Below, one piece after another: positions 18,206 to 35,629 of a stretch of 64,000 nt of DNA. The DNA comes from Acidobacteriota bacterium. Its GTDB lineage: Bacteria; Acidobacteriota; Vicinamibacteria; Vicinamibacterales; UBA2999. The position numbers and the translations under genes were made by a program. Every line of letters starts with the position of its first letter. Within the stretch, counting starts at the first letter, position 1. The stretch covers positions 1 through 64,000 of the forward strand of contig VFZN01000006.1 of the NCBI GenBank assembly GCA_016871195.1, given 5' to 3'. The notes beneath the pieces were generated by a model. It had not been told where the DNA came from. It made no database searches and worked only from the letters and a program-made list of their open reading frames with translations.

Positions 18206-18741
18206 GCGAGAGCGGCAAGCAGTGGTACATCGTGCACACCTATTCCGGCTTCGAGCGGAAGGTGGCCGAGTCGCTGGCCGATCGGGCGAAAGCGTATGGT
18301 CTGGCCGACGACATCGGCGAGATTCTGGTGCCGAGCGAAGACGTCATCGAGATGCGCGGCGGCCGGAAGATTGTGACCAACAAGCGCATCCTGCCGGGCT
18401 ACATCCTGGTTGAGATGCACATGACCGACAACGCGTGGCATGTTGTCAAGAACACGCCGAAGGTGACCGGATTTGTCGGGCCCGGGTCCAAGCCGCATCC
18501 GCTGACCAAGGAGGAGGTCGAACACGTCCTCGAACAGGTGCGGACGGCGGCCGAGAAACCGAAGCCCAAGTATTCGTTCGATCGGGGCGATCAGGTGCGC
18601 ATCAACGAGGGGCCGTTTGCGAGCTTCAGCGGTGTGGTCGACGAGGTTAACCCCGACAAGAACACGCTGAAGGTCATGGTGACTATTTTCGGCCGCTCGA
18701 CGCCCGTGGAACTCGATTTCCTCCAGGTGGAGAAGCTCTGA
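18202..18741 (+). CDS. nusG: Transcription termination/antitermination factor NusG
   Basis: The 179-residue protein has the NGN domain ([33 protein letters not shown]) that binds RNA polymerase and a KOW domain ([20 protein letters not shown]) that contacts Rho or ribosomal S10. The ATG at 18202 overlaps the secE TGA; the track start 11 codons upstream lies inside secE and is rejected. Confidence 0.97.
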   Translation: MSESGKQWYIVHTYSGFERKVAESLADRAKAYGLADDIGEILVPSEDVIEMRGGRKIVTNKRILPGYILVEMHMTDNAWHVVKNTPKVTGFVGPGSKPHPLTKEEVEHVLEQVRTAAEKPKPKYSFDRGDQVRINEGPFASFSGVVDEVNPDKNTLKVMVTIFGRSTPVELDFLQVEKL

Positions 18742-18774
18742 GCCCCGGCGCGGGCTGAAAGCGAACAGTAAATT

Positions 18775-19200
18775 ATGGCGAAGAAAGTTCAAGGCTTCGT
18801 GAAGCTCCAGATTCCGGCCGGCAAGGCCACGCCGGCGCCGCCGGTGGGCACGGCCCTCGGGCCGCACGGCGTCAACATCATGGACTTCTGCAAGGCGTTC
18901 AACGCGCGCACCGCGAAGGACGAAGGGCTGATCATTCCGGCGGTGGTGACGATTTATTCCGATCGGTCGTACACGTTCGTCACCAAGACGCCGCCGGCTC
19001 CGGTGCTGCTCAAGCGCGCAGCCAACATCGCCAAGGGTTCGGCGGTGCCGAACAAAAACAAGGTAGGCACGGTTACGGCGAAGCAGGTCGAGGAGATCGC
19101 GAAGCTGAAGATGCCCGATCTGAACTGCGAGTCTCTCGAGGCCGCCGTGAAGACCGTGGCGGGCACGGCCCGGTCGATGGGACTCGACGTCATCCAGTAA
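18775..19200 (+). CDS. rplK: 50S ribosomal protein L11
   Basis: A 141-residue protein with the proline-rich N-terminal stretch [20 protein letters not shown] and the RNA-binding C-terminal domain ([20 protein letters not shown]). L11 forms the GTPase-associated centre with 23S rRNA. It starts the rplKAJL run 33 bases after nusG. The upstream region has only a weak purine stretch as Shine-Dalgarno. Confidence 0.97.
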   Translation: MAKKVQGFVKLQIPAGKATPAPPVGTALGPHGVNIMDFCKAFNARTAKDEGLIIPAVVTIYSDRSYTFVTKTPPAPVLLKRAANIAKGSAVPNKNKVGTVTAKQVEEIAKLKMPDLNCESLEAAVKTVAGTARSMGLDVIQ

Positions 19201-19207
19201 GGCGTAT

Positions 19208-19912
19208 ATGGCTACTCACGGCAAGAAGTATTCGGCGGCCAAGCAGCAGGTTGAGGACCGCCCGTATGCTCTGGACGAAGCGCTACCGCTCGTCCAGAAG
19301 CTCAAGTTTGCAAAGTTTGACGAGACCGTCGCGCTTTCGATCCGGCTGGGGGTCGACCCCAAGCATGCCGACCAGATGGTGCGCGGCACGGTCGTGCTGC
19401 CCCACGGTCTCGGCAAGTCGAAGCGGGTGGTGGTGATCGCCAGCCCCGACAAGCAGAAGGACGCGCTCGAGGCGGGAGCCGACGTCGTCGGCGGCGACGA
19501 GTTGGTCGACCGCATCGCGGGTGGCTGGGTCGACTTCGAGGCGGTGGTCGCCACGCCCGACATGATGCGTGCCGTCGGCAAGCTCGGCAAGGTGCTGGGG
19601 CCCCGTGGCCTGATGCCCAACCCGAAGACGGGCACCGTCACGCCCAACGTCGCGCAGGCCGTCACGGAAATCAAGGCCGGCAAGGTTGAGTTCCGCGTCG
19701 ACAAGACCGGCATCGTGCACGCTCCGGTCGGCAAGGTGTCGTTCCCCGCGCAGAACCTGATTGAAAACGCCTCAGCGCTGCTCGATAGCATCGTCCGGGC
19801 GAAGCCCTCGGCCGCCAAGGGTAAGTTTCTGAAGAGCATCACGGTGTCCTCGACCATGGGGCCCGGGGTGCGCATCGATGAGACCGGCGTGGAAGCTGCC
19901 GCGAAGCGCTAG
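19208..19912 (+). CDS. rplA: 50S ribosomal protein L1
   Basis: The 234-residue protein of the L1 stalk has the usual [30 protein letters not shown] and the terminal [13 protein letters not shown] stretches. In many bacteria L1 also represses its own operon. Only 7 bases separate it from rplK. Confidence 0.97.
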   Translation: MATHGKKYSAAKQQVEDRPYALDEALPLVQKLKFAKFDETVALSIRLGVDPKHADQMVRGTVVLPHGLGKSKRVVVIASPDKQKDALEAGADVVGGDELVDRIAGGWVDFEAVVATPDMMRAVGKLGKVLGPRGLMPNPKTGTVTPNVAQAVTEIKAGKVEFRVDKTGIVHAPVGKVSFPAQNLIENASALLDSIVRAKPSAAKGKFLKSITVSSTMGPGVRIDETGVEAAAKR

Positions 19913-19936
19913 CCGCGGGGGGAGACGACAATAATC

Positions 19937-20461
19937 ATGGCAGTCACACGAGCCGACAAGGCAGCCGAGCTGGCCGCGCTGGAGGGTCTCTTCCAGGGGG
20001 CCGACGCGGCAGTGCTCATCGACTTCACGGGCATCAACGTGCCGCAGGTCACCGAACTGCGACGCGAACTGCGCAAGGCCACGGCCGAATATCGCGTGGT
20101 CAAGAACACGCTGGCCCGGCGCGCACTGGCAGGGACGCCGTATGCCGTCCTGTCGGCACACTTTGAGGGGACGACGGCGGTCGCCTACACCGGAGAAGAC
20201 CCGGTCGGGCTGGCCAAGACGCTGACGACCTTCATGAAGAACGCCCCGACGCTCAAGATCAAAGCGGCGGTGGTGCAGGGGCAGGCCATCAAGCCTGCCG
20301 AAGTCACCGACCTTGCGAACATGCCGGGCAAGCCCGAGCTGTACGCGCAGCTGCTCTCCGTGCTGCAGGGCCCGGCCACCAGTCTGGTGCGGGTGCTGAG
20401 CGCGGTGCCGCGGGATCTGGTGAGCGTGCTCTCGCAGGCCGAGCAGCAGCGCAAGGGTTAG
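19937..20461 (+). CDS. rplJ: 50S ribosomal protein L10
   Basis: The 174-residue stalk base protein has an N-terminal rRNA-binding domain ([33 protein letters not shown]) and a C-terminal helix that holds L7/L12 dimers. The gap to rplA is only 24 bases, so a long L10-binding leader like that of E. coli cannot lie there. Confidence 0.96.
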   Translation: MAVTRADKAAELAALEGLFQGADAAVLIDFTGINVPQVTELRRELRKATAEYRVVKNTLARRALAGTPYAVLSAHFEGTTAVAYTGEDPVGLAKTLTTFMKNAPTLKIKAAVVQGQAIKPAEVTDLANMPGKPELYAQLLSVLQGPATSLVRVLSAVPRDLVSVLSQAEQQRKG

Positions 20462-20467
20462 CAGGAG

Positions 20468-20490
20468 GCCGGCGGCCGTCCGGCGCCGGC
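20468..20490 (+). other. Stem-loop between rplJ and rplL
   Basis: GCCGGCG (20468-20474) and CGCCGGC (20484-20490) form a 7-base perfect stem with a 9-base loop just after the rplJ stop. It may help set the higher expression of L7/L12 by RNA processing or stabilisation; this is inference. Confidence 0.35.
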
Positions 20491-20534
20491 AAACAGGTGT
20501 GAAGTGGGTAGCAGTTCTTAAGGAGCAGAGTGCA

Positions 20535-20927
20535 ATGGCCGAAGTAAACCAGCAGCAGGTGATCGACTACATCAAGGGCATCAGCGTGATCGAGCTCTCG
20601 CATCTCGTCAAGGCGCTCGAGAGCGAACTGGGCGTGACCGCCGCGGCCGCGATGCCGATGATGGGCATGCCGATGATGGCCGGTGGCGGCGCCGCGGCGC
20701 CGGCGGCTGAGGAGCAGACCGAATTCACGGTCACGCTGACCGATGCCGGCGCGAACAAGATCAACGTCATCAAGGTCGTGCGTGAAGTGACCAGCCTCGG
20801 CCTCAAGGAAGCCAAGGACCTGGTGGAGAGCGCGCCGAAGGCCATCAAGGAAGGCGTGACGAAGGACGAGGCGCAGGCCATCAAGAAGAAGTTCGAAGAG
20901 GCGGGCGCCAAGGTCGAGGTCAAGTAG
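20535..20927 (+). CDS. rplL: 50S ribosomal protein L7/L12
   Basis: The 130-residue acidic stalk protein has an N-terminal dimerisation domain, a flexible Ala/Met/Gly hinge ([20 protein letters not shown]) and the C-terminal factor-binding domain ending [11 protein letters not shown]. The ATG at 20535 has AGGAG about 10 bases upstream; the track start 12 codons earlier is not supported. Confidence 0.97.
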   Translation: MAEVNQQQVIDYIKGISVIELSHLVKALESELGVTAAAAMPMMGMPMMAGGGAAAPAAEEQTEFTVTLTDAGANKINVIKVVREVTSLGLKEAKDLVESAPKAIKEGVTKDEAQAIKKKFEEAGAKVEVK

Positions 20928-20952
20928 CCTCCGACCGTCCGAACGTGAGATA

Positions 20953-20980
20953 CGGGCACCGGGAAGGGCTCCGGTGTCCG
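20953..20980 (+). promoter_or_regulatory. Stem-loop attenuator-like element between rplL and rpoB
   Basis: CGGGCACCGG (20953-20962) pairs with CCGGTGTCCG (20971-20980) over 10 bases including one G-U pair, with an 8-base loop and a GCGTGTCTTT tail. E. coli has an attenuator and RNase III site at the same place, reducing rpoBC relative to the ribosomal genes. Confidence 0.6.
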
Positions 20981-21017
20981 GCGTGTCTTTGGCGTGGCCC
21001 CGAACCTTGAGCACAGC

Positions 21018-25328
<4,311 letters not shown>

Positions 25329-25335
25329 GAACGTG

Positions 25336-29556
<4,221 letters not shown>

Positions 29557-29586
29557 CCGGCTCGGCTTCCCTCAGCTCCTGCCATC

Positions 29587-29620
29587 ACGGGCACGCCTCT
29601 ACCGCTGGGGGCGTGCCCGT
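29587..29620 (+). terminator. Terminator hairpin of the rpoBC operon
   Basis: ACGGGCACGCC (29587-29597) and GGCGTGCCCGT (29610-29620) form a perfect 11-base stem with a 12-base loop, 30 bases after the rpoC stop. The tail TGGCATTCT is only mildly T-rich. Confidence 0.75.
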
Positions 29621-29633
29621 TGGCATTCTGGGG

Positions 29634-29646
29634 CAGAATACCGTGC
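29634..29646 (+). promoter_or_regulatory. Candidate -10 element of the sulfatase gene
   Basis: CAGAAT (29634-29639) lies 7 bases before the ATG at 29647 and no Shine-Dalgarno is present. It follows directly after the rpoC terminator stem, so the sulfatase would have its own leaderless transcript. Confidence 0.4.
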
Positions 29647-31011
29647 ATGTCGTCAGCTGCCTGGTTGCGTCCGGTGTTCGCCGTCGGTCTCGTGGTGGGA
29701 GTCGTCTTCGCCGTGGCCACCGTGGCGCAGCCCCCGTCTGTGCGGCGTCCCAATGTGCTGGTGATCATCGCCGACGACATGGGCTACGGTGACATCGGCG
29801 CGTATGGCGCCACAGACACGCGCACGCCGAACCTCGACCGGCTGGCCGCCGAAGGCGTACGCCTGACTGACTTTTACGCCAACGCGCCAGTCTGCACCCC
29901 GACACGGGCCGCCCTGATGACCGGCCGCTATCAGCAACGGTTGATGCTCGAGCGACCGCTGGCGAGCGTCGGCGCAGACCTCGACGCCGTCCTTCCCGTG
30001 ACGGGGCGCTCAGTGCCGCAGCTGATGAAGGACGCCGGTTACCGCACAGCGCTCATCGGAAAGTGGCATCTGGGCTACCAGCCCGCCTCAGGACCGCGAG
30101 CCCACGGCTTTGACTATTTCTGGGGATTCCTGTCGGGCTATCTCGATTGGTACACGCACGTGCGCGGGGACGGCCAGCATGATGTCTGGGAGAACGAAAC
30201 CCCCGTGCACGTTGACGGCTATTTCCACCACGAGACCACCAGACGGGCGCAGGCCGAACTTGACCGCAGCGTCGCTGACGGTCGGCCGTTCTTCCTCGAG
30301 GTGGCCTACGGCGCGCCGCACTGGCCGTTTCAGTCGCCGAGGGTGCCGTCGGTGGCCGAACGCCGGAACAACTCCATGACGCCCGACCCGTCCGACGCCA
30401 ATGCAGCGACGCGTGCAGACTATGTGGCCATCGTGGAGGACTTCGACGCGGAAATCGGGACGCTGCTGGAACGGCTCCGTCACCACGGCATTGAGCGCGA
30501 CACCCTGGTGGTGTTCATGAGCGACAACGGTGGTGAGTGGCTGTCACGGAACAGTCCGCTCTTTCATCGCAAGGACACCGTGTGGGAGGGGGGCGTGCGG
30601 GTGCCGGCTATCTTCAGGTGGCCCGCGCGTCTGCCACGCGGCACGGTGTCAAGTCAGGTGGGCATCACGATGGATATCTCTGCCAGCGTGGTCGCGGCGG
30701 CCGGTGTGGCCCGGACGGATTTGGCGTTCGAGGGAATGGATCTGGTGGCACTGCTGGCGAGTGGGCGCATGGTGGAGCGCGAGCTGCTGTGGCGAGTAAT
30801 CCGCCCGAATGTGCAGCAACGCGCGATACGCGCCGGCGATTTCAAGTACGTCGAAGATGGCGGTCAGCGGTTCCTGTTCAATGTGCGCGCCGACCCTGGT
30901 GAACGGGACGATCTCACCAGCCGCGATCCGGCACGCGTTCGTGCCCTGCGTGAGCGAATCGCGGCGTGGGAGGCTGACGTTGACGGCGAGGCCCGCCGGG
31001 CTCAGCCCTGA
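29647..31011 (+). CDS. Secreted Cys-type sulfatase
   Basis: The 454-residue protein has a signal peptide or anchor (about 8-28, VFAVGLVVGVVFAVATVAQ) and a sulfatase domain. PNVLVIIADDMGYGDIGAYG provides metal-binding aspartates. C83 in the VCTPTRAALMTGR signature (CxPxR) is the residue converted to formylglycine. GKWHLG and the later VFMSDNGGEW fit the family. It would remove sulfate from a sugar or other ester outside the cytoplasm. The maturase (FGE or anSME) is not in the window. The ATG at 29647 is preferred over the track start 9 codons upstream, which lies in the terminator. Its end overlaps the convergent TSUP gene by 10 bases. Confidence 0.9.
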   Translation: MSSAAWLRPVFAVGLVVGVVFAVATVAQPPSVRRPNVLVIIADDMGYGDIGAYGATDTRTPNLDRLAAEGVRLTDFYANAPVCTPTRAALMTGRYQQRLMLERPLASVGADLDAVLPVTGRSVPQLMKDAGYRTALIGKWHLGYQPASGPRAHGFDYFWGFLSGYLDWYTHVRGDGQHDVWENETPVHVDGYFHHETTRRAQAELDRSVADGRPFFLEVAYGAPHWPFQSPRVPSVAERRNNSMTPDPSDANAATRADYVAIVEDFDAEIGTLLERLRHHGIERDTLVVFMSDNGGEWLSRNSPLFHRKDTVWEGGVRVPAIFRWPARLPRGTVSSQVGITMDISASVVAAAGVARTDLAFEGMDLVALLASGRMVERELLWRVIRPNVQQRAIRAGDFKYVEDGGQRFLFNVRADPGERDDLTSRDPARVRALRERIAAWEADVDGEARRAQP

Positions 31012-31895
31012 GTGCCGGCTGCAGCGGCGCGCCGTTCCACGGAGGCCGACCGCAGCAGACTATACGCGGTGTAGAGCACCACGAAGACGACCAGCAGACG
31101 CACCGTATCGAGCGGAAGCGACTTGACGATGAAGGCGGCGATGAGCACGGCTCCGGGACCGCCAACCATGAACGACACCGCCGTGCGCAGGTCGTACTTG
31201 TTCTCGCGCACGAATTGAATGCTGCCGGTCGGCATCAGGAACGAGCAAGCGCCCATCATGATGGGGAAGGCGGCCGTGGGGTTCATGCCGAGCAGGCTGA
31301 TCATGATGAGGCACGGGGCATAAAAGCCGATGCCCAGCATCATCAGGGCGCCGAAGACCATCGAGCATCCAATCGCAATGCCCAGCTTGAGGCCGGACAC
31401 ACCCAGGGCAACACCCGGCGCAGGCCCGATACCCAGATAGGACAGCGTCATCAGCGTGGCCGCTGCGATGAGCGCTGTACCCATGCCCAGCTGAATGCCC
31501 CGACGCGGCAGTCGAGCCACCACGCCGGCGCCGAGGTAGGCCCCAACGACGGCCGCCGTGATGATGGCGGCCAGTGTGGTGAACTCGACCTCGACGATGG
31601 TGACATAAATGAGCGTTTGGACGACGGTCGGCAGCACGTAGCCTACGTTCAGGGTGCCGGGAATTTTTTCGTCAGGCACGATCTTCCAGAGCTTGAGCAT
31701 CGCGGTCGAGGTGGCATATGACCCGATGCCGAGCGTGTCGAAGAAGTTGGCAATGAACCCGATGGCCGTGCCGACCGGGGTGGGTGTGGCCGGGCCCAGG
31801 AGTCCCTGCCGGCGCCGCACCGACGTGAACCAGAAGGCGTGATACCCGATGGTGATGAGCACCAGGGCCGAAAGCAGGAGGGTCTTGGGGTCCAT
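31002..31895 (-). CDS. TSUP-family membrane permease (sulfite exporter TauE/SafE-like)
   Basis: The 297-residue polytopic protein has about eight hydrophobic segments. GTAIGFIANFFDTLGIGSYATST near the N-terminus and the second-half AAFPIMMGACSFLMPTG are typical of TSUP proteins. Members carry sulfite, sulfoacetate, sulfolactate or other organic acids across the inner membrane. It is the last gene of the TPR-kinase-regulator operon, but may also have its own promoter (TAGAAT 9 bases before the ATG). The convergent sulfatase next door suggests a link to sulfur compounds, which is inference. Confidence 0.85.
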   Translation of the reverse strand: MDPKTLLLSALVLITIGYHAFWFTSVRRRQGLLGPATPTPVGTAIGFIANFFDTLGIGSYATSTAMLKLWKIVPDEKIPGTLNVGYVLPTVVQTLIYVTIVEVEFTTLAAIITAAVVGAYLGAGVVARLPRRGIQLGMGTALIAAATLMTLSYLGIGPAPGVALGVSGLKLGIAIGCSMVFGALMMLGIGFYAPCLIMISLLGMNPTAAFPIMMGACSFLMPTGSIQFVRENKYDLRTAVSFMVGGPGAVLIAAFIVKSLPLDTVRLLVVFVVLYTAYSLLRSASVERRAAAAGTQG

Positions 31896-31910
31896 AGGTG
31901 CCCGATTCTA
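31896..31910 (-). promoter_or_regulatory. Candidate -10 element of the TSUP gene
   Basis: TAGAAT (31910-31905, minus strand) begins with the TAG stop of the response-regulator gene and lies 9 bases before the TSUP ATG. No Shine-Dalgarno is present in the 12-base gap, and the -35 region is poor. Confidence 0.4.
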
Positions 31911-32588
31911 TCCGACGAACTTGTAGCCAGACCCGTGAATTGTGAGGATGTGCTCAGGGGCGTGGGGGGCCTTCTCGATTTTCTGCCGGAGCTTGGCCAC
32001 GAAATTGTCGATGGTGCGGGTGGTGGGGTACTCCTCATATCCCCAGACGTCATTGAGGATTTGCTCGCGGGTCACCACCTGACCGACGCGCTGCACCAGA
32101 TACCTGAGCAGCTCGAATTCCCGTGCGGTGAACTCGACGCGGGCCGACCCGCGGCGGGCCTGGTGCAGCCGGAAGTCGAAGTCGATGTCGCCGATGCGGA
32201 TCGTGTCGGTGGCGGGCCGCTGCGGGTTCGACCGCCTCAGCACGGCGCGCACCCGCGCGAGCAGTTCGGTGATCGAGAATGGCTTGGTGACGTAGTCGTC
32301 TGCGCCCAGCTCGAGGCCGAGGACCTTGTCGGTTTCCGCCGAGCGGGCCGTCAGCATCACGATGGGCGTCGAGACATTGCGGGCGCGCAGTTCGCGGCAG
32401 ACATCAAAGCCGTTCCGCTTGGGCAGCATGATGTCGAGGAGGACCAGATCGGGTGCGGTTGACGAGGCCTTCTGCAGGCCTTCGTCGCCATCGGCGGCCG
32501 TCTGGACGTCGTAGCCTTCGAGCTCCAGGTTGTCACGCAGGCCCAGCAGCATCTGCGGTTCGTCTTCGATCACCAGAATCCGTTTCAT
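31908..32588 (-). CDS. OmpR/PhoB-family response regulator
   Basis: The 226-residue regulator has a receiver domain with the acidic pocket IEDE (residues 7-10), phosphorylation site D52 in LLDIMLPK, and the TKPFS lysine, followed by a winged-helix DNA-binding domain (about 130-226: EFTAREFELLRYLVQRVGQVVTREQIL, RTIDNFVAKLRQKIE, GSGYKFVG). Its start overlaps the end of the histidine-kinase gene by 56 bases, implying coupled translation. Confidence 0.95.
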   Translation of the reverse strand: MKRILVIEDEPQMLLGLRDNLELEGYDVQTAADGDEGLQKASSTAPDLVLLDIMLPKRNGFDVCRELRARNVSTPIVMLTARSAETDKVLGLELGADDYVTKPFSITELLARVRAVLRRSNPQRPATDTIRIGDIDFDFRLHQARRGSARVEFTAREFELLRYLVQRVGQVVTREQILNDVWGYEEYPTTRTIDNFVAKLRQKIEKAPHAPEHILTIHGSGYKFVG

Positions 32589-34320
32589 TGCGAACGTCCT
32601 CGTCTGTCAGTGTGCCATCGATGGGGAAATGCAGGGTGAACTGACTGCCCACCCCTGGCGTACTGTCGACCGTCACTGAGCCGCCGTGCCCCCGCATGGT
32701 GTGCTCGACAATGGCCAGGCCGAGCCCGGTGCCCTGCGGTCCGCCGCCCAGTTCCTGCTGGACGCGATAGAACTTCCGGAAGATCCGGCGAAGTTCCTGA
32801 CGGGGGATCCCGATGCCGTGGTCGCTGATGCGCACCTGCACCTGCTGGTCTGCGGCGACGACGGCGATGTCGATCTGCTTCGCGTCGCCCGAGTACTTGA
32901 GGGCGTTGGTCAGCAGATTCTCGACGGCACGCTCGACGGCCAGCACATCGGCCATCACGGCTGGCAGCGGGTCGTCGCGATGCACCTGCACCGAGAACTT
33001 TCCCTGTGTGAACTGGGGTGCCATCATGTCGACGACGCGATCGACGATGGCGCCAATGTCTTCGGGCTGGCGCGTGTAGGGGCGCAGGCCGGCCTCCATG
33101 CGGGAGAAGTCGAGGATGTTTTCGATCAGTCTGGTGAGCTTCCGGGCCTCGAGATTGATGATGCGGTAATACTCGTGCGCCCGATCGGGGTTCCTGACGC
33201 GTCCCAGTTCGAGGGTTTCGGCGAAGAGCTGGATAAGTGCCAGGGGGGTCTTGAGGTCGTGCGAGACCGACGCGACGAAGTTCGACTTGAGCTCGGCGAG
33301 TCGCACCTCGCGGGCTGCGGCCCGGATGACCAGGAACACGCCGATGGACATCAGCACGCCCACCAGGCCGAGCAGCATCTTCTGTGGCTGAGTGCTAGCG
33401 CTGACGACGTGGAGAATGTCGTTGGCGCCGTAGGTCGTGCGCAGCTGCCAGGTCTCACGACGCGCCTCGTAGGGTGCGGCGAATTCGAGCAGTTCCTTGT
33501 CGAAGAAGACCAGCGGAAAGGAGCGGGTATCGAGGAAGGTGTCGCCCGGGCCATGGCCGGAGACGACGAGCCTGCCGTCCCCGTCTTCCAGCGCGAGCCG
33601 CAAGGGGGGGAATCCCGAGGGCTGCTGCAGCGACTGCAGTCGCGTGGCGAGCAGGGCCGGAAGGAACTCCGACCGCAGCCGCTCGGCATCGACGGCAAAT
33701 GCGACGAGGCTGGTCAGTTCGTCACGCGCCGGCGAGGACCACCGCAGCTGGGCCTGCACATAGTGTGGGCGCCCATCGATGGTGTCGCTGAAGGCGACGA
33801 TGGCACGCTTGAGCGAGGCGAGTTGCTGCAGCTTCCCGAGCAGGGCCCGTCGGGTGGTCGGTTCGTCCCTGAATCGGTCTGCGGCCACGGTCGTCTGGAG
33901 GCGTGCGGACTGCGCATCGTAGGTGAGCCAGCGGCCTGACAGCGGGTCACCGGCGGCGGGGCGCGTCCACACGTAGAACGCTTCGACGAACGGGCTGGCT
34001 TGCAGGCCGTCGGCGAGGACGGGCGCGACAAACCCGGGGTCGAGCGGTTCGACGCGTGCCTGGGGCAGCGCGAGCAGCACCTTGATGTGCGGTTCCTTCA
34101 ATACGCTCTCGATGGTGCGGGCGGCATTATCGACGGTGTCGGTGCTGAGCTGGCGCAGCACCACGGCGGATGTGGACTCGAGCGAGGCGAGGGCGCGGTA
34201 CTGAAAGACAAACAGCACGCCCACCGGAATGGCGACCGCCACGGCGAGGCTGAGCGCGAGCCGGACACCGCGGTCGGCGATGTAGAGGGGGCTGAACCAC
34301 GGTCGTGGGTTGAGGCGCAT
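32533..34320 (-). CDS. Membrane sensor histidine kinase
   Basis: The 595-residue kinase has TM1 (about 20-42), a large periplasmic sensor part (about 43-312) of no recognised family, TM2 (about 315-335), a HisKA domain with H354 in SVSHDLKTPLALIQ, and a HATPase domain (NLLTNALKYSG, ISDHGIGIP, GTGLGLAIV). No HAMP domain is obvious between TM2 and the kinase. It surely pairs with the overlapping regulator. The TPR gene ends 19 bases before its start, so its ligand may be processed or presented by that protein. Confidence 0.93.
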   Translation of the reverse strand: MRLNPRPWFSPLYIADRGVRLALSLAVAVAIPVGVLFVFQYRALASLESTSAVVLRQLSTDTVDNAARTIESVLKEPHIKVLLALPQARVEPLDPGFVAPVLADGLQASPFVEAFYVWTRPAAGDPLSGRWLTYDAQSARLQTTVAADRFRDEPTTRRALLGKLQQLASLKRAIVAFSDTIDGRPHYVQAQLRWSSPARDELTSLVAFAVDAERLRSEFLPALLATRLQSLQQPSGFPPLRLALEDGDGRLVVSGHGPGDTFLDTRSFPLVFFDKELLEFAAPYEARRETWQLRTTYGANDILHVVSASTQPQKMLLGLVGVLMSIGVFLVIRAAAREVRLAELKSNFVASVSHDLKTPLALIQLFAETLELGRVRNPDRAHEYYRIINLEARKLTRLIENILDFSRMEAGLRPYTRQPEDIGAIVDRVVDMMAPQFTQGKFSVQVHRDDPLPAVMADVLAVERAVENLLTNALKYSGDAKQIDIAVVAADQQVQVRISDHGIGIPRQELRRIFRKFYRVQQELGGGPQGTGLGLAIVEHTMRGHGGSVTVDSTPGVGSQFTLHFPIDGTLTDEDVRNETDSGDRRRTADAAGPA

Positions 34321-34339
34321 GGCAATTCGCTCCTGGTGC

Positions 34340-35614
34340 TCAGGCGTGACGCGCGGGCAGTTGACGCTGGAGCCACTGCTGCACGGGTTCCCAGCCGGCG
34401 AGACCGGGCTGCTGGGACACGAGGGCCCACAGGATGGCGCTGGTATCGGCCAGGACCTGTTCCCGATAGGCTCCGGACAGCTGCGCGGCCGATGACTGCA
34501 TGAGGGTCAAGGCGGCAATCGGGTCGCCGGCGGCGAGCAGGGCCAGGCCGAGGCGTGTGCCCTGGACCGGATTCCGTTCGGGGTCGCGCCCCTGTCCGGC
34601 CTCGTAGGCGGCGACCGACGCGCGGAACCGCCCTTGAAGAAAGAGCGTGTGCCCGAGGTTGTAATAGCCGTACGGGCGTTCGGGGTCGAGGGTGGTGACG
34701 GTGCGGAAGGCGGCTTCGGATTCGCTGAGCCGGCCCAGTTCGCGCGTGACCACGCCGACGTTGTTATGGGCCTGCGGATTCAGGGGGTCGAGTTGCAGCA
34801 GGTGGGTGAACGCCTGCAGGGCTTCCGATGTGCGGTCAAGTTCGCCGAGGGCGGCGCCGAGGTTGCCCCAGGCGCCGGCAAACGCCGGCAGGCACCGTGC
34901 GGCCTCCGAGAAACACCGGGCGGCCTGCGCCATGTCGTCGGCGCGCAGCCAGACCTTGCCGCGTTCGAACCACGCCGCTGCCCAGTCGGGAGCCTGTCGG
35001 CAGGCCTCGTCGAGGTCACGTCCGGCGCTGTCGAGGTCGTTCACCTCCTGGCAGGCGCTGGCCACAGCCAGCAGCCGCGGAGGTGTGCGGCCATCGGCGA
35101 GGCAGGCGACCAGGGCCTGCAGGCGCGTCTCGGCCGTGGGGAGACGCATCGCCGCGGCGAGTGCGTGATGCTCGTCAGGTGGTGGCCACGCGTCGTCCGG
35201 GTGCGGGTCGAGGCAGGTCACGGCGGCCTGGCGGAACAGCCCCCGGCGCTTGAGCAACTCGGGGGTGTGTGCATCCAGCGTGGCATGGTGCCCGCCGGCG
35301 ACGACAACTGGGGGTCGCTGCCCGGCGTCCAGCAGCCACTCGGCCAGCAGGAAGGGCAGTTGCGTCGTGACGAGCCGCGTCGACCCGGTCTGCGCCGTCT
35401 CGACGGCGAGATGCAGATCGGTCACGGTTAGGACGAGGGCTGCGGCTGGCGTCGGGCGTGGCCAGTGCCAGGGCCAGGAGGCTGCCGACGGCAGCGGGAG
35501 TTCGGTCAGTCCGTGCGTGTCGGCGAGGGCCCGGGCCACCCGGCTCACCTCGTCACGAACACGGCGCGCATCGTCGCCGAGGACGAGATGAAGGCGCGGG
35601 ACTTCCTGGGGCAT
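34340..35614 (-). CDS. TPR-repeat protein with an unrecognised N-terminal domain
   Basis: The 424-residue protein has no signal peptide. Residues 1-165 (LHLVLGDDARRVRDEVSRV... PVVVAGGHHATLDAHTP) are not like any family I know. Residues from about 200 to 390 hold at least five TPR units, such as WAAAWFERGKVWLRADDMAQAARCF, AGAWGNLGAALGELDRTSEALQAF and PYGYYNLGHTLFLQGRF. It heads the operon with the histidine kinase, regulator and TSUP gene and may act as a cytoplasmic partner of the kinase. The track start is 38 codons upstream, but MPQEVPRL is chosen because TATAGT lies just before it. Confidence 0.75.
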   Translation of the reverse strand: MPQEVPRLHLVLGDDARRVRDEVSRVARALADTHGLTELPLPSAASWPWHWPRPTPAAALVLTVTDLHLAVETAQTGSTRLVTTQLPFLLAEWLLDAGQRPPVVVAGGHHATLDAHTPELLKRRGLFRQAAVTCLDPHPDDAWPPPDEHHALAAAMRLPTAETRLQALVACLADGRTPPRLLAVASACQEVNDLDSAGRDLDEACRQAPDWAAAWFERGKVWLRADDMAQAARCFSEAARCLPAFAGAWGNLGAALGELDRTSEALQAFTHLLQLDPLNPQAHNNVGVVTRELGRLSESEAAFRTVTTLDPERPYGYYNLGHTLFLQGRFRASVAAYEAGQGRDPERNPVQGTRLGLALLAAGDPIAALTLMQSSAAQLSGAYREQVLADTSAILWALVSQQPGLAGWEPVQQWLQRQLPARHA

Positions 35615-35629
35615 ACTGGATCCACTATA
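35615..35629 (-). promoter_or_regulatory. Candidate promoter of the TPR/two-component/TSUP operon
   Basis: TATAGT (35629-35624, minus strand) lies 9 bases before the ATG at 35614, with no Shine-Dalgarno. TGGCAT at the -35 position is a weak match. A leaderless message is expected. Confidence 0.5.

Noticed and set aside
32686-33939. 417-residue plus-strand ORF opposite the histidine kinase
   Set aside because: The kinase motifs on the minus strand are unambiguous; this frame is a shadow.
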